Positions 44,801-53,256 of a stretch of DNA of 64,000 bases are shown here, in pieces. The position numbers and the translations under genes were made by a program. Below the pieces are notes generated by a model, which was not told the DNA's origin, searched no databases, and saw only the letters and a program-made list of their open reading frames with translations. How positions within the stretch are numbered: the first letter of the stretch is position 1; the number at the start of each line of letters is the position of its first letter. Source of the DNA: Haematococcus lacustris (Eukaryota; Chlorophyta; Chlorophyceae; Chlamydomonadales; Haematococcaceae); NCBI GenBank assembly GCA_030144725.1, contig JASKMD010000009.1, forward strand, positions 1,381,466 through 1,445,465, given 5' to 3'.

Positions 44801-47800
44801 GCTGCAACTCGGGCCCTTGCTTTCTTCACTGCTGCCACAGGGTCCTCCCTGCCCTGGATGGTGACCCGTGCTGCCACTAGCTTGGCTACCCCATCCGACA
44901 GAATCGTAGTGGCTACGTTGGCGTTCTCGACTTGGGTCATGTCCTTCCCAGCTGCCATGGCCAGAACCACCCTCATGGAGAACATTGCGCTGCCAGAGAT
45001 GTGGTGGAGCCCTGTCAGGACTCTGTTTGCTTCCAGCGCAGCAGCTCTGCCTTCCGGGGTGGGGGGTTTAGGTGGGTCCACGATGCTGTAAAGCCAGATG
45101 GGCGGGCGCCTTGCCCGGCCCGGCCCCAGCCCTAGCCACAGTCCCTGAACACCAAGGAGGATGTAGTCCCCTCCCAACTGAAAAACCCCTCCCTCCATCT
45201 GGGCTGCGGCTATGATGTTGAGCGCATCATGCCTGAATCCTGGCAGGAGCAGCAGGGTGCGGCGCTCCTCCAGCAATTGTGGGGTCACTGGGTAGCCCTC
45301 TTCGGTGCAGAAGGCTAGTGTGGCCCCCGCTCCAGACCCAGCTGTAGTTGAGAGGGTCTTGGCCTGTGTGCAGCAGGTGGCGTTGATGCGCTCATGGTTA
45401 TGATTGTTTACCATTGGTGCAAGTGTGGCACAGTGGCATTGTGGCACGGTGACTCTTTGGCGTGGCGAAGTGGTATGGTGTGGTGAGAGGGGTCGGGCTG
45501 GGTATAGTATGTGTAGGGGGTGGCGTGCTGGTGCACTCACCTTGTTGGTGAGTGGGTCCTGCAGTTCAATATCAAAGTATGGGCCCTTCTCTCCAGCCCT
45601 TGGCGTGATGACCTCCCCATAGGGGCTGGAGAAGGCGACATCGCGTATCCTGCCTTCGCTCAAGACTGTCCGCCAGTTGCTGCCCGCTGCGTTCTGCCCC
45701 CTGACCAGCTTGTGTAGGGGGTGTTCTGCTGGCTGGGTGTGGATCTCACGGATTCTGTGGGCGAGGAAGAGGAGGTCTGCTGGAGTGAACTGAGTGCCGG
45801 AGTGCTTGCGTATTGGCAGCCCTAGGCTGGAGGCTGATGGTACATCTGCTGCGCTGATGGTGAGTGTGAAGGCGCCCTCTGCCTCCACTTTCAGGCTGCC
45901 ATGGGCGTCCAGCATGTCCTGCAGCTCAGTGGATGCGCTATGCACCACATACGGAGTGGTAGCAGTCTCTTGTTCTGAGGCATATGCAAGCAGCACAGGA
46001 CTCAGACTCCGCAGCAAGCGCATGTGGGACAGGAGTGATTCTCCAGCCACATACGCTGCCCAGTCTGCTTTGCTGACAAAGGGTTTGCCGTTGTCTGCCA
46101 GAGTAATGACTGCTGCTGCCGCCACCATGGTCAGCTGCAGCAGTGGGGGTGGCAGGGGCTTGTTTGGGCCAGGCTGGGTGTGCAGGCCCAGGGGGTTGGC
46201 TTCATCATGGAGGTGGAGGTGGATCCTCACCCGGGTGGCTACCAGGCCTTGTGTTGCGGTGGCTTCCTTCAGGATTATGCGCATTCTGCCTGCCTTCACC
46301 TCATGCTTCCCTGCCACATCCACTATCAAGGGCTTGGTGTCGTGGACAGCTAGGAGGGTGGGGATGAGGGCTGCTGGTAGGGGGAAGGTGAACTGGGTCA
46401 TGAGGCAGCTGTAGCTGGCATTCTGTGGTCCGAGTTTGAAGCTTTTATCTTGCCCCGGGGTGACCTGGATGTTCTGTCCCAGTCCCATCTCAGCGAGCCA
46501 CCCACTGAGTTTGAGGGCCATGCTGTCTCCGTCGTGGCCCCCTTGCATGTCTGGTAGTACACTCCAGGGATGCACCTTGTCGGTGCGTTGAATGAAGCCG
46601 GTCATTAGCACCTCGATGGTCTCTCCCGGGGCGTAGCCTGGTATGGCGGCGGCCCCGAAGCCCTCGTACTTGGGGTCGAGCCGCCTCCAGTTCGTCAGGG
46701 GGCTCCAGGCTGTGGGCACTTCAGTGGGAGTGCTTGTTAAGGCACGTCCTGTCGCCGTCCTATCGAAAGCTCTCGTGTTTCCGATCTTGACGCGAACAGG
46801 TGAGATGCCGCCTGCAAAAGGGCCGGTGTACATCGTGGTGTTGTGCCATTGTGCGTTTCTGATAGCCTGGTAGTGGCGGGGTGGTAGCAGAGGGGCGTAT
46901 TGTGTTAGCGTGGTAGCTGGCCGTCGGGGGGCGGCCTTAGGTAAACTGGTGCCGATGGTGTTTACGGTCCCAGTGGTTGTGTTGCGGCAGTGTGTCGTAT
47001 GCAGCAGGGTGAGGAGGATCAGTGTCTGTAGGAGCCTTGAGCGTGTCGTCTTACCAGGCAGTGTGCTGATCCAGTGGCTGACAGCATCCAGTATTCCAGC
47101 CGATTCGACGTTCACCACGTTGCTCCATCTGTCGGTCGGGTTCATTTCTGTCGCATCTATTCGCCGTGTATAGCGTTCGGTGGGCAGCTTCTTGTGCTGT
47201 GAGGGAATGCTTTCTTGGGCAGCCAAACGGTGTGTGGTCAGTAGTGTAACATGCATTGCATGCTTTTGCATTGCATGGTATTGCCTCCACGCGATATTAG
47301 CGACAACATATACGACCATGGCTATTACTGCGAGTAGTGGTCTTGTCATCTTGTCATCAAGTAGATTGTCCGTGCTGAAGTTCATGTTCGTCGTCATGCC
47401 ATCATAACTTCTGGCCGACATCTGCATGGTTGTCATCCCTATCGGGTTTTTGCTTGTCTGTGTCCCGGCAGCCCAGTCACTCGTGGCTAGGTCCAGTGGC
47501 GTATGTTGGGTTGGCTGAGTTCCCCCCATCTTCTTGGTCTGCATGGCAGGACATTGAGCGTGCAGCTGTGTCCTTGCGTTCCAATCCTGCATGGTTGGGG
47601 CCCGTCCTATTGGCATGTGGGAAGCTGGCCATGCTCCTTTCGCCTCACCGGTTTGTTTGGCAGGACCGTGGGCGCTCGGTTGTGTCATGGCAGACCAGCC
47701 CTGCGTGGTTGGGGCAGGGTCTGCCAGCATGTGGGAAGCAGGCTGTGCTCCGTCCGCCTCTCCAATCTGGGTGGCAGGGCAGTGCGCGTGTGGTTGTGTC

Positions 47801-49785
47801 GTGGCAGGCCAATCTTGCATGGTACGGGCATGCTCAGATAATTTGTGGTGGGATGTCTGTGAGATGCGGCCCTCACCAGCGAGAAGGGTAAGGCTAGGGG
47901 CATTGGGTGTCCTAGTGATGGAGCCTCCCGATACTTGAGCCTGCGTGGTGGGGTAGTGGTCGCAAGTCAGGGTCTTGGTTGGGTAGTATGTTGTTTGCTT
48001 GTGGTGAGCTGGATGTACACCCTGTCCCTCAACGGTCCTGGGGGCTAGGCATCCCTTTGCATGGCCCTGAGGCATGGTGGTGGTGGCAGGCCGCATGGGG
48101 TTGCTTGTTGATATGGTGAGTGCTGGCCTCATGGGTATGCCCATTGGTATGGTGGTAACTGGCCATAGGGGGGCGCCCATTGGCATGATGAGTGCTGGCC
48201 GTAGGGGGGTGCCCGTTGGCATGGTAGGTGCTGGCCGTAGGGGGGCGCCCTTTGGCATGATAAGTGTTGGCCGTAGGGGGGCGCCCATTGGCATGATGAG
48301 TGCTGGCCGTAGGGGGGCGCCCATTGGCATGATGAGTGCTGGCCGTAGGGGGGCGCCCATTGGCATGATGAGTGCTGGCCGTAGGGGGGCGCCCTTAGGC
48401 ATGGTAAGTGCTGGCCGTAGGGGGGCGCCCATTGGCATGATGAGTGCTGGCCGTAGGGGGGCGCCCATTGGCATGATGGGTGCTGGCCGTAGGGGGGCGC
48501 CCTTTGGCATGGTAAGTGCTGGCCGTAGGGGGGCGCCCTTTGGCATGATGAGTGTTGGCCGTAGGGGGGCGCCCATTGGCATGATGAGTGCTGGCCGTAG
48601 GGGGGCGCCCATTGGCATGATGAGTGCTGGCCGTAGGGGGGCGCCCTTTGGCATGGTAAGTGCTGGCCGTAGGGGGGCGCCCTTTGGCATGATAAGTGTT
48701 GGCCGTAGGGGGGCGCCCATTGGCATGATGAGTGCTGGCCGTAGGGGGGCGCCCATTGGCATGATGAGTGCTGGCCGTAGGGGGGCGCCCATTGGCATGA
48801 TGAGTGCTGGCCGTAGGGGGGCGCCCATTGGCATGATGAGTGCTGGCCGTAGGGGGGCGCCCTTAGGCATGGTAAGTGCTGGCCGTAGGGGGGCGCCCAT
48901 TGGCATGATGAGTGCTGGCCGTAGGGGGGCGCCCATTGGCATGATGAGTGCTGGCCGTAGGGGGGCGCCCTTTGGCATGGTAAGTGCTGGCCGTAGGGGG
49001 GCGCCCATTGGCATGATGAGTGCTGGCCGTAGGGGGGCGCCCATTGGCATGATGAGTGCTGGCCGTAGGGGGGCGCCCATTGGCATGATGAGTGCTGGCC
49101 GTAGGGGGGCGCCCTTAGGCATGGTAAGTGCTGGCCGTAGGGGGGCGCCCATTGGCATGATGAGTGCTGGCCGTAGGGGGGCGCCCTTTGGCATGGTAAG
49201 TGCTGGCCGTAGGGGGGAGCCCGTTGGCATGGTGAAAGCTGGCTGTTGCAACATTAAGACAGGCCGCAGGGGGGTTCCCTTTGGCTGTGTGTTGTGCATT
49301 GGGTTGGTATGCAGGCAGGTCAACGCAGGACTTGGCAGTGCAGTCGTGTGTGGGCATTGTTGCATAAGGCTGGGTAGGGCAGGGTGAGTCAGGTCAGTAC
49401 ACCTGATGTCTTGCTGCTTGTCGCGGTGTTGCGTCTTTTCTTGACTGTTTTGGCATTTCCAGTAATCTTCACCCTGTGTAGGACTGCAGTGGGAGCGATT
49501 GGAGTCGTGCAGGTGCGCTGTGCTCTTGTACCCAGAGGTTGTGTTGCAGCAATGGGTCAGCTGCAGCAGGGTGAAAAGGGTCAAGATTATAAGCGTCGCT
49601 GCTCGTGTTGTCTTACCGGACAGCTTGCTGAGACCATGGTAGGCCACGTTCAGAGCTTCTTCCGACTTAGCGTCGGCCGTTGACTTCTCGTCGTTCCACT
49701 TATCATTCGGGCTTAATTCAGATGCATTGTTCAGTCGTGTAGAGCGTTCGCGCAGCAGCTTCGTGTATCGTGCAGAGAAAACCTC
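35827..49785 (-). CDS. LINE polyprotein, main part: N-half, 2A, protease, APE, RT, PHD
   Basis: The frame is open from just after a TGA at 49786-49788 to the TA target site at 35827, about 4,650 codons (it reaches a stop at 35779 only inside the inserted element). Residue numbers here count from the GTG at 49645-49647. About 1-50: hydrophobic segment. About 140-510: twelve-residue [15 protein letters not shown] repeats. A second hydrophobic segment ([19 protein letters not shown]) and a repeat of the N-terminal module follow, with unknown globular regions beyond. 2436-2444: 2A motif. About 2450-2830: Josephin-like protease. 2987-3207: APE endonuclease. About 3510-3900: reverse transcriptase with YADD at 3802. 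About 4380-4430: PHD finger. The first half would supply ORF1-like functions, but no known RNA-binding fold is recognisable. No ATG occurs before about residue 90, so initiation is unexplained. Confidence 0.85.
36368..36520 (-). other. PHD-type zinc finger
   Basis: The frame reads [10 protein letters not shown], then [14 protein letters not shown], then HWLCPVC. This is the C4-H-C3 pattern of a PHD finger, which binds histone H3 tails in other proteins. It could tether the retrotransposon to chromatin. It follows the reverse transcriptase and precedes RNase H. Confidence 0.75.
37700..39110 (-). other. Reverse transcriptase domain
   Basis: The ordered RT blocks are [79 protein letters not shown] (YADD 38233-38244) and FTYLGVMLT. 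All catalytic aspartates are present. The set is typical of non-LTR retrotransposons. Confidence 0.93.
40018..40705 (-). other. APE-type endonuclease domain
   Basis: The order is [10 protein letters not shown] (Asn at 40687-40689), [30 protein letters not shown] and LSDHRPL. These supply the N, E, Y, D/N, D and SDH residues of the exonuclease-endonuclease-phosphatase fold. A basic segment, [11 protein letters not shown], lies upstream and could be a nuclear localisation signal. Confidence 0.9.
41190..42270 (-). other. Josephin/OTU-like cysteine protease candidate
   Basis: A cysteine in [15 protein letters not shown] (candidate nucleophile codon 41710-41712) is followed about 115 residues later by [19 protein letters not shown] (His 41365-41367). 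It ends GGLILLKQG. This matches the plan of Josephin-type deubiquitinases: Cys-x2-His-x2-N helix, then His-W/x-T-x-R with a following Asn/Asp, then a final strand. Some LINEs carry an OTU-like protease. Function could be polyprotein cleavage or deubiquitination. The assignment rests on motif layout only. Confidence 0.55.
42316..42342 (-). other. 2A ribosome-skipping motif
   Basis: The frame reads GDIEANPGP, an exact match to the consensus D-(V/I)-E-x-N-P-G-P, preceded by a hydrophobic stretch ending WLLLAC. In known 2A peptides the ribosome fails to form the final Gly-Pro bond, here between residues 2443 and 2444. This would release the N-terminal half and start a separate protein at Pro, so the LINE would make ORF1-like and ORF2-like products from one frame. 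2A motifs are known in trypanosome and several animal LINEs. I do not recall one in an algal Dualen element. Confidence 0.88.
44235..44420 (-). repeat. 15-bp coding repeat (LPLGT units)
   Basis: About 12 units of CAGGGGCAGGGTGCC-type sequence encode [10 protein letters not shown] or LPPGA pentapeptides in the LINE N-terminal half. Every unit keeps the frame. Confidence 0.85.
48110..49240 (-). repeat. 36-bp coding repeat ([12 protein letters not shown] units)
   Basis: About 31 nearly identical 36-bp units, each containing GGCCGTAGGGGGGCGCCC, encode twelve-residue Pro-rich repeats near the N-terminus of the LINE polyprotein. Variants are [12 protein letters not shown] and [12 protein letters not shown]. 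The frame is never broken, which suggests selection or recent expansion. Confidence 0.9.
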
Positions 49786-49824
49786 TCAGTTGTTGCCAAC
49801 CGAAAAGTCGAGAGCTGAGAAGAA

Positions 49825-49991
49825 TGTAGAGACATGTAAGGATGGATCTTGGCCACTCGATGTCTGAAGCGCGCTACTTCCAGAGTACGAAAGCATTAGC
49901 AACAGCCATTAAGCAGCCACTACCACTGTCGGAATAGATTCTGGCCTCCGTCGCCAGCCATGTATACTGCTGCCCCGGCTATACTCTAACA
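49825..49991 (+). repeat. 5' LTR, last segment
   Basis: The last 167 bases of the 5' LTR follow the LINE target duplication (49810-49824) and end in CTCTAACA. They match 53090-53256 with one difference. Confidence 0.9.
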
Positions 49992-49993
49992 TT

Positions 49994-50010
49994 TGGTTTC
50001 CTCGCATCGA
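49994..50010 (+). promoter_or_regulatory. Putative primer-binding site of the LTR element
   Basis: TGGTTTCCTCGCATCGA begins two bases after the 5' LTR. The initial TGG pairs with the CCA end of a tRNA, as in most LTR elements. The tRNA identity was not determined. Confidence 0.6.
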
Positions 50011-51974
50011 TCATCAGCCTGTGTTCTTGCCTAACGCAACGCAGAAATAGTCGAGCTGTTGAGATATTTTGGGGCAGTACCTCCGGTGCAAGAACGCCGA
50101 AGGCTCAAGCTACCGCTGACCGCTCAGCACCATCGCAATGTAAGCTTGCCCAGCCGCTCAAGTCGCAGCGCTGACCTGCAATGATTGTACCTGCAGTGTT
50201 TCAGATGCCTACCCGCGGTGTTTACCTGCGTTAGCGGTGATTACCTGCGAAAGCAGTGCTTTACCTGCGAAAGCAGTGCTACCTGCTGCTTGCAGTGAAC
50301 TAAGGACAACATCGCTCGACATCCGTACCTCGCAGCCCAAGTTCGACACGCAGCCCAAGACAGGCGGGCTGGAAGCCCTTCGTCACCTTCGTTTACATGC
50401 AGCCCAGTTACAGTTTGCCAGCAGCCTGCGTGCACCTCCATCAACCCCGCCACCACCCTCACGATACGTTGACATTGTAAAGCCATCCATGTTTAATTGG
50501 CTGTGTCTCAGCTCCCTCTCCATTAGGGCACACAGTCGGGCCAAAGCACTAAGCACGGTACCATCAAAGCCATCAGCACGGTTACAAACCATTCCAGGTC
50601 ACTGGCTCAACAACCTGAGCACACCACCATCAACCCCACCACCACCCATTATCACGTTGACATTCGTTGAAAACAGCACCCACACCTTAACCTGGCACAC
50701 CGCCCAGGCATACACGTCAACCTCTTGCTGAATCATCATCATCAGACCAAAACACGAGCCTCAGACCACAAAACACACCACCAGCCATGTTACAAGGCTG
50801 TGTCTCCACCCTCCAATTGCTACCTGGCACACTGCCACACCTTACCCGGGCCAGGTATGCACACCAACCACTAGCCAGGTCAGGATCAAACCCCTAACCA
50901 CAGAGCTGTAAGGCACGGTTACACACCACTGATCACAGTCCACTGGCTCAGTCTACCATCAGGCCATCCCACTGAGAGGTACTTCCCTCTTTACCATCTG
51001 CTACGCTACAGACCACACAACACAGGGCATCAACCATCATGGTTACAACCATCTCAGTCTACAGGCTCAGCCTACCATACAACAGAGCTCAGTCATAAGA
51101 TCAACCACACGGCATCAAGCCTTGCAGCCACACAGGCACAACAACCACACCCTTCACAAGTGCAGAACCTTAGCACAACCCAGTTTCACAACATCACCAC
51201 ATCAGACCACTGGCTACATTACACTGGCAGCAAACACATCACTACCCTAACCATGAGATACTAAACGCCATGAGACCGCCACAGTCCTTTCTTCACCTCC
51301 ACCTGCAGAAAACACGACATACCACCACAATTAGCATGCAGAAGAGACACAGAAGCAGCAAGCAGCTCACTGGTCAGCATCCTCACAGATTGGACGTCAC
51401 CACAGAGGCAGAGCAGAGCGCAACCAACCACGACGGATATACGCATACGCCAGCCACAACAGCCAGCCAATGCAAGCTGTTGTCTCCAGCTGCCTACCTG
51501 AAAGCACATCGCCAGCTGTAAAGCTGTGACCACATAGCTGAGACCAGCTGCACCATATGACACAAGCCACCGAGCTGTGCCATGTTGTCACCAGCTCACT
51601 ACAGCTGCCCAGCTGAGCGCACCATCATGACAGAACACCATCAACATCAGCTACAACAAGCATCTCCTGCTACCCAGCCAGGATCAATACCGTGGACAAC
51701 TTGCACAGCAGGTCAGCACATCAATGGCATGACAAGCAGAGCTAGGCCAGCTCAGCAACCAGCCACAACAATCAAGCCGCTAGCTGCATAGCTTGCGCAC
51801 ACTCACACGCTTAGCACCAGTCAGCGGACGCGCTGTCACGCCGAGCTGACTTCCATCTGTACACCTCCGTCTTGGGAGTGAACACACTGAAGGGCGTTCC
51901 GTCGTCCTAGGCATACATACCCAAATACTCCAGGCATTCCGACTGCCACGGGAACGGAGTCGCTCTCCGCACCC

Positions 51975-52560
51975 CATCCTCAACTGCACATCGATGAGCA
52001 ATCAGCGACTGCAGATCCACAGTACCAGCGCCTCCTAGCGGCTGCACTGGCTGGCAAAGCACGCCAGTTTCAAATCCAGGGAAACCTCATGTACCACACT
52101 GGACGGGGGACTCGCCGGCTTTACATCCCGGTGGGACCCATGCGCACCGCCCTACTCCGTGAAGCACATGACATCCCCATCTCCGGACATCTCAGTAGGG
52201 ACAAAACCTACGCACAACTATCACACCAATTCTTCTGGCCCCGCATGGCAGCATCAGTTCACAACTACGTCCGCACCTGCACACACTGCCAACACAACCA
52301 GACCAACCGGTCTTCTATAACCCCTACCCATTCCTCAGCACCGCTGGGAACATGTCAGCATGGACCTCATCACTCAGCTGCCCTCCACTGCAGCTGGACA
52401 CGATGCCATTGTTGTCTTTGTCGACAAGCTCACTAAAATGATCCACGCTGTCCCCACTATCACCACAGTCACAGCACCAATTCTGGCACGCATCTTCTTC
52501 GATCATGTTTTCCGGCTGCATGGCCTTCCCAAGGTCATCGTGTCGGACAAATCACCCAAT
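51975..52560 (+). pseudogene. Degenerate gypsy-type integrase
   Basis: The + strand shows an HHCC zinc-binding domain: REAHDIPISGHLSRDKTY, then CTHCQ. A frameshift follows, then the start of the integrase core, MDLITQLPSTAAGHDAIVVF with its first Asp and LPKVIVSDK with its second. The core then breaks off near 52560, with no third catalytic residue. Upstream, 50011-51970 is CA-rich and holds only short frames. No protease, RT or RNase H was seen, so the element depends on enzymes from elsewhere. Confidence 0.7.
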
Positions 52561-52892
52561 CACAACAACTACCATCTCATACTATCACCAACTTCTATTA
52601 CTATCTCCTCGTGCTACCACTATCTTTGCTTTCTTATGCTTCTCTCCATTCGGCTAATTTCATTCCTGGACGATGTCTTCACCGTCAGCTGACACAAGCT
52701 CTACTGTGGACAACGAGACAACATCAAGACCTTTAGCTCGTGCTCTCTTGCATGAGACTTGCATGAGATTTGCATGAGATTTGCATGATTGCTTGTTTGC
52801 ATGTAGCCTGTGCATGTCTGCTTTTCACTTGCCTGCTTGCTCTGTAATCGCATGACTGTTTTTCCCAGACATTGGAAGCTCCGGGACGTAGC

Positions 52893-52911
52893 TTTTTGGA
52901 GTGGGGGAGAG
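52893..52911 (+). promoter_or_regulatory. Polypurine tract of the LTR element
   Basis: A purine-rich run, TTTTTGGAGTGGGGGAGAG, directly precedes the 3' LTR at 52912, the expected place for the plus-strand primer. Confidence 0.7.
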
Positions 52912-53256
52912 TGTTACAGTTCAACTTTAGACCTGGTATGCATGAGCTTTGAATGCGCTTGCATGTCTTTTAGCCTTGCATGCGTGAGATGTGACTTTCG
53001 GTTTACTTAAGCTGAGGCTAGGGATTGCTTCGCGGAGGATGGCCTTCACACAGACTACTTGGGATCACTAATTAGAGAGCTGAGAAGAATGTAGAGACAT
53101 GTAAGGATGGATCTTGGCCACTCGATGTCTGAAGCGCGCTACTTCCAGAGTACGAAAGCATTAGCAACAGCCATTAAGCAGCCACTACCACTGTCGGAAT
53201 AGATTCTAGCCTCCGTCGCCAGCCATGTATACTGCTGCCCCGGCTATACTCTAACA
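52912..53256 (+). repeat. 3' LTR (345 bp, intact)
   Basis: It begins TGTTACAG and ends CTCTAACA. It is uninterrupted and serves as the reference for reading the split 5' LTR. The flanking duplication GGGCT follows at 53257-53261. Confidence 0.92.

Larger units (their letters stand above)
30612..49809 (-). mobile_element. Giant Dualen/RandI-like LINE, dual endonucleases, 2A motif
   Basis: The LINE lies on the minus strand inside the 5' LTR. It is flanked by a 15-bp duplication (30597-30611 and 49810-49824), and its 3' end is a short (CTT)n tail next to 30612. Without the 2.95-kb DNA element inside it, it measures about 16.2 kb. It has a single long frame from 49785 to a stop at 30721 and a 3' UTR of about 110 bp. 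The 5' non-coding part is only about 20 bases and no ATG precedes the first hundred codons, so the copy is probably 5'-truncated. Having both an APE and a restriction-like endonuclease is the hallmark of the Dualen/RandI clade described in Chlamydomonas. The length, the 2A motif and the protease-like domain exceed what I remember of that clade. Confidence 0.85.
29587..53256 (+). mobile_element. Ty3/gypsy-type LTR element with nested insertions
   Basis: Both LTRs start TGTTACAG and end CTCTAACA, and each is 345 bp once insertions are removed. I count 2 differences between them (G/C at 30551 against 53027, and G/A in the TTCTGGCC/TTCTAGCC block), so the insertion is young. The flanking 5-bp duplication is GGGCT (29582-29586 and 53257-53261). 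The 5' LTR is split by two later insertions. The internal region is only about 2.9 kb (49992-52911), lacks a visible reverse transcriptase, and retains an integrase remnant. The original element was therefore about 3.6 kb and non-autonomous. Confidence 0.88.

Noticed and set aside
48074..49387. 437-codon + strand frame rich in [12 protein letters not shown] repeats
   Set aside because: It is the complement of the LINE coding repeat. The 36-bp unit keeps several frames open.
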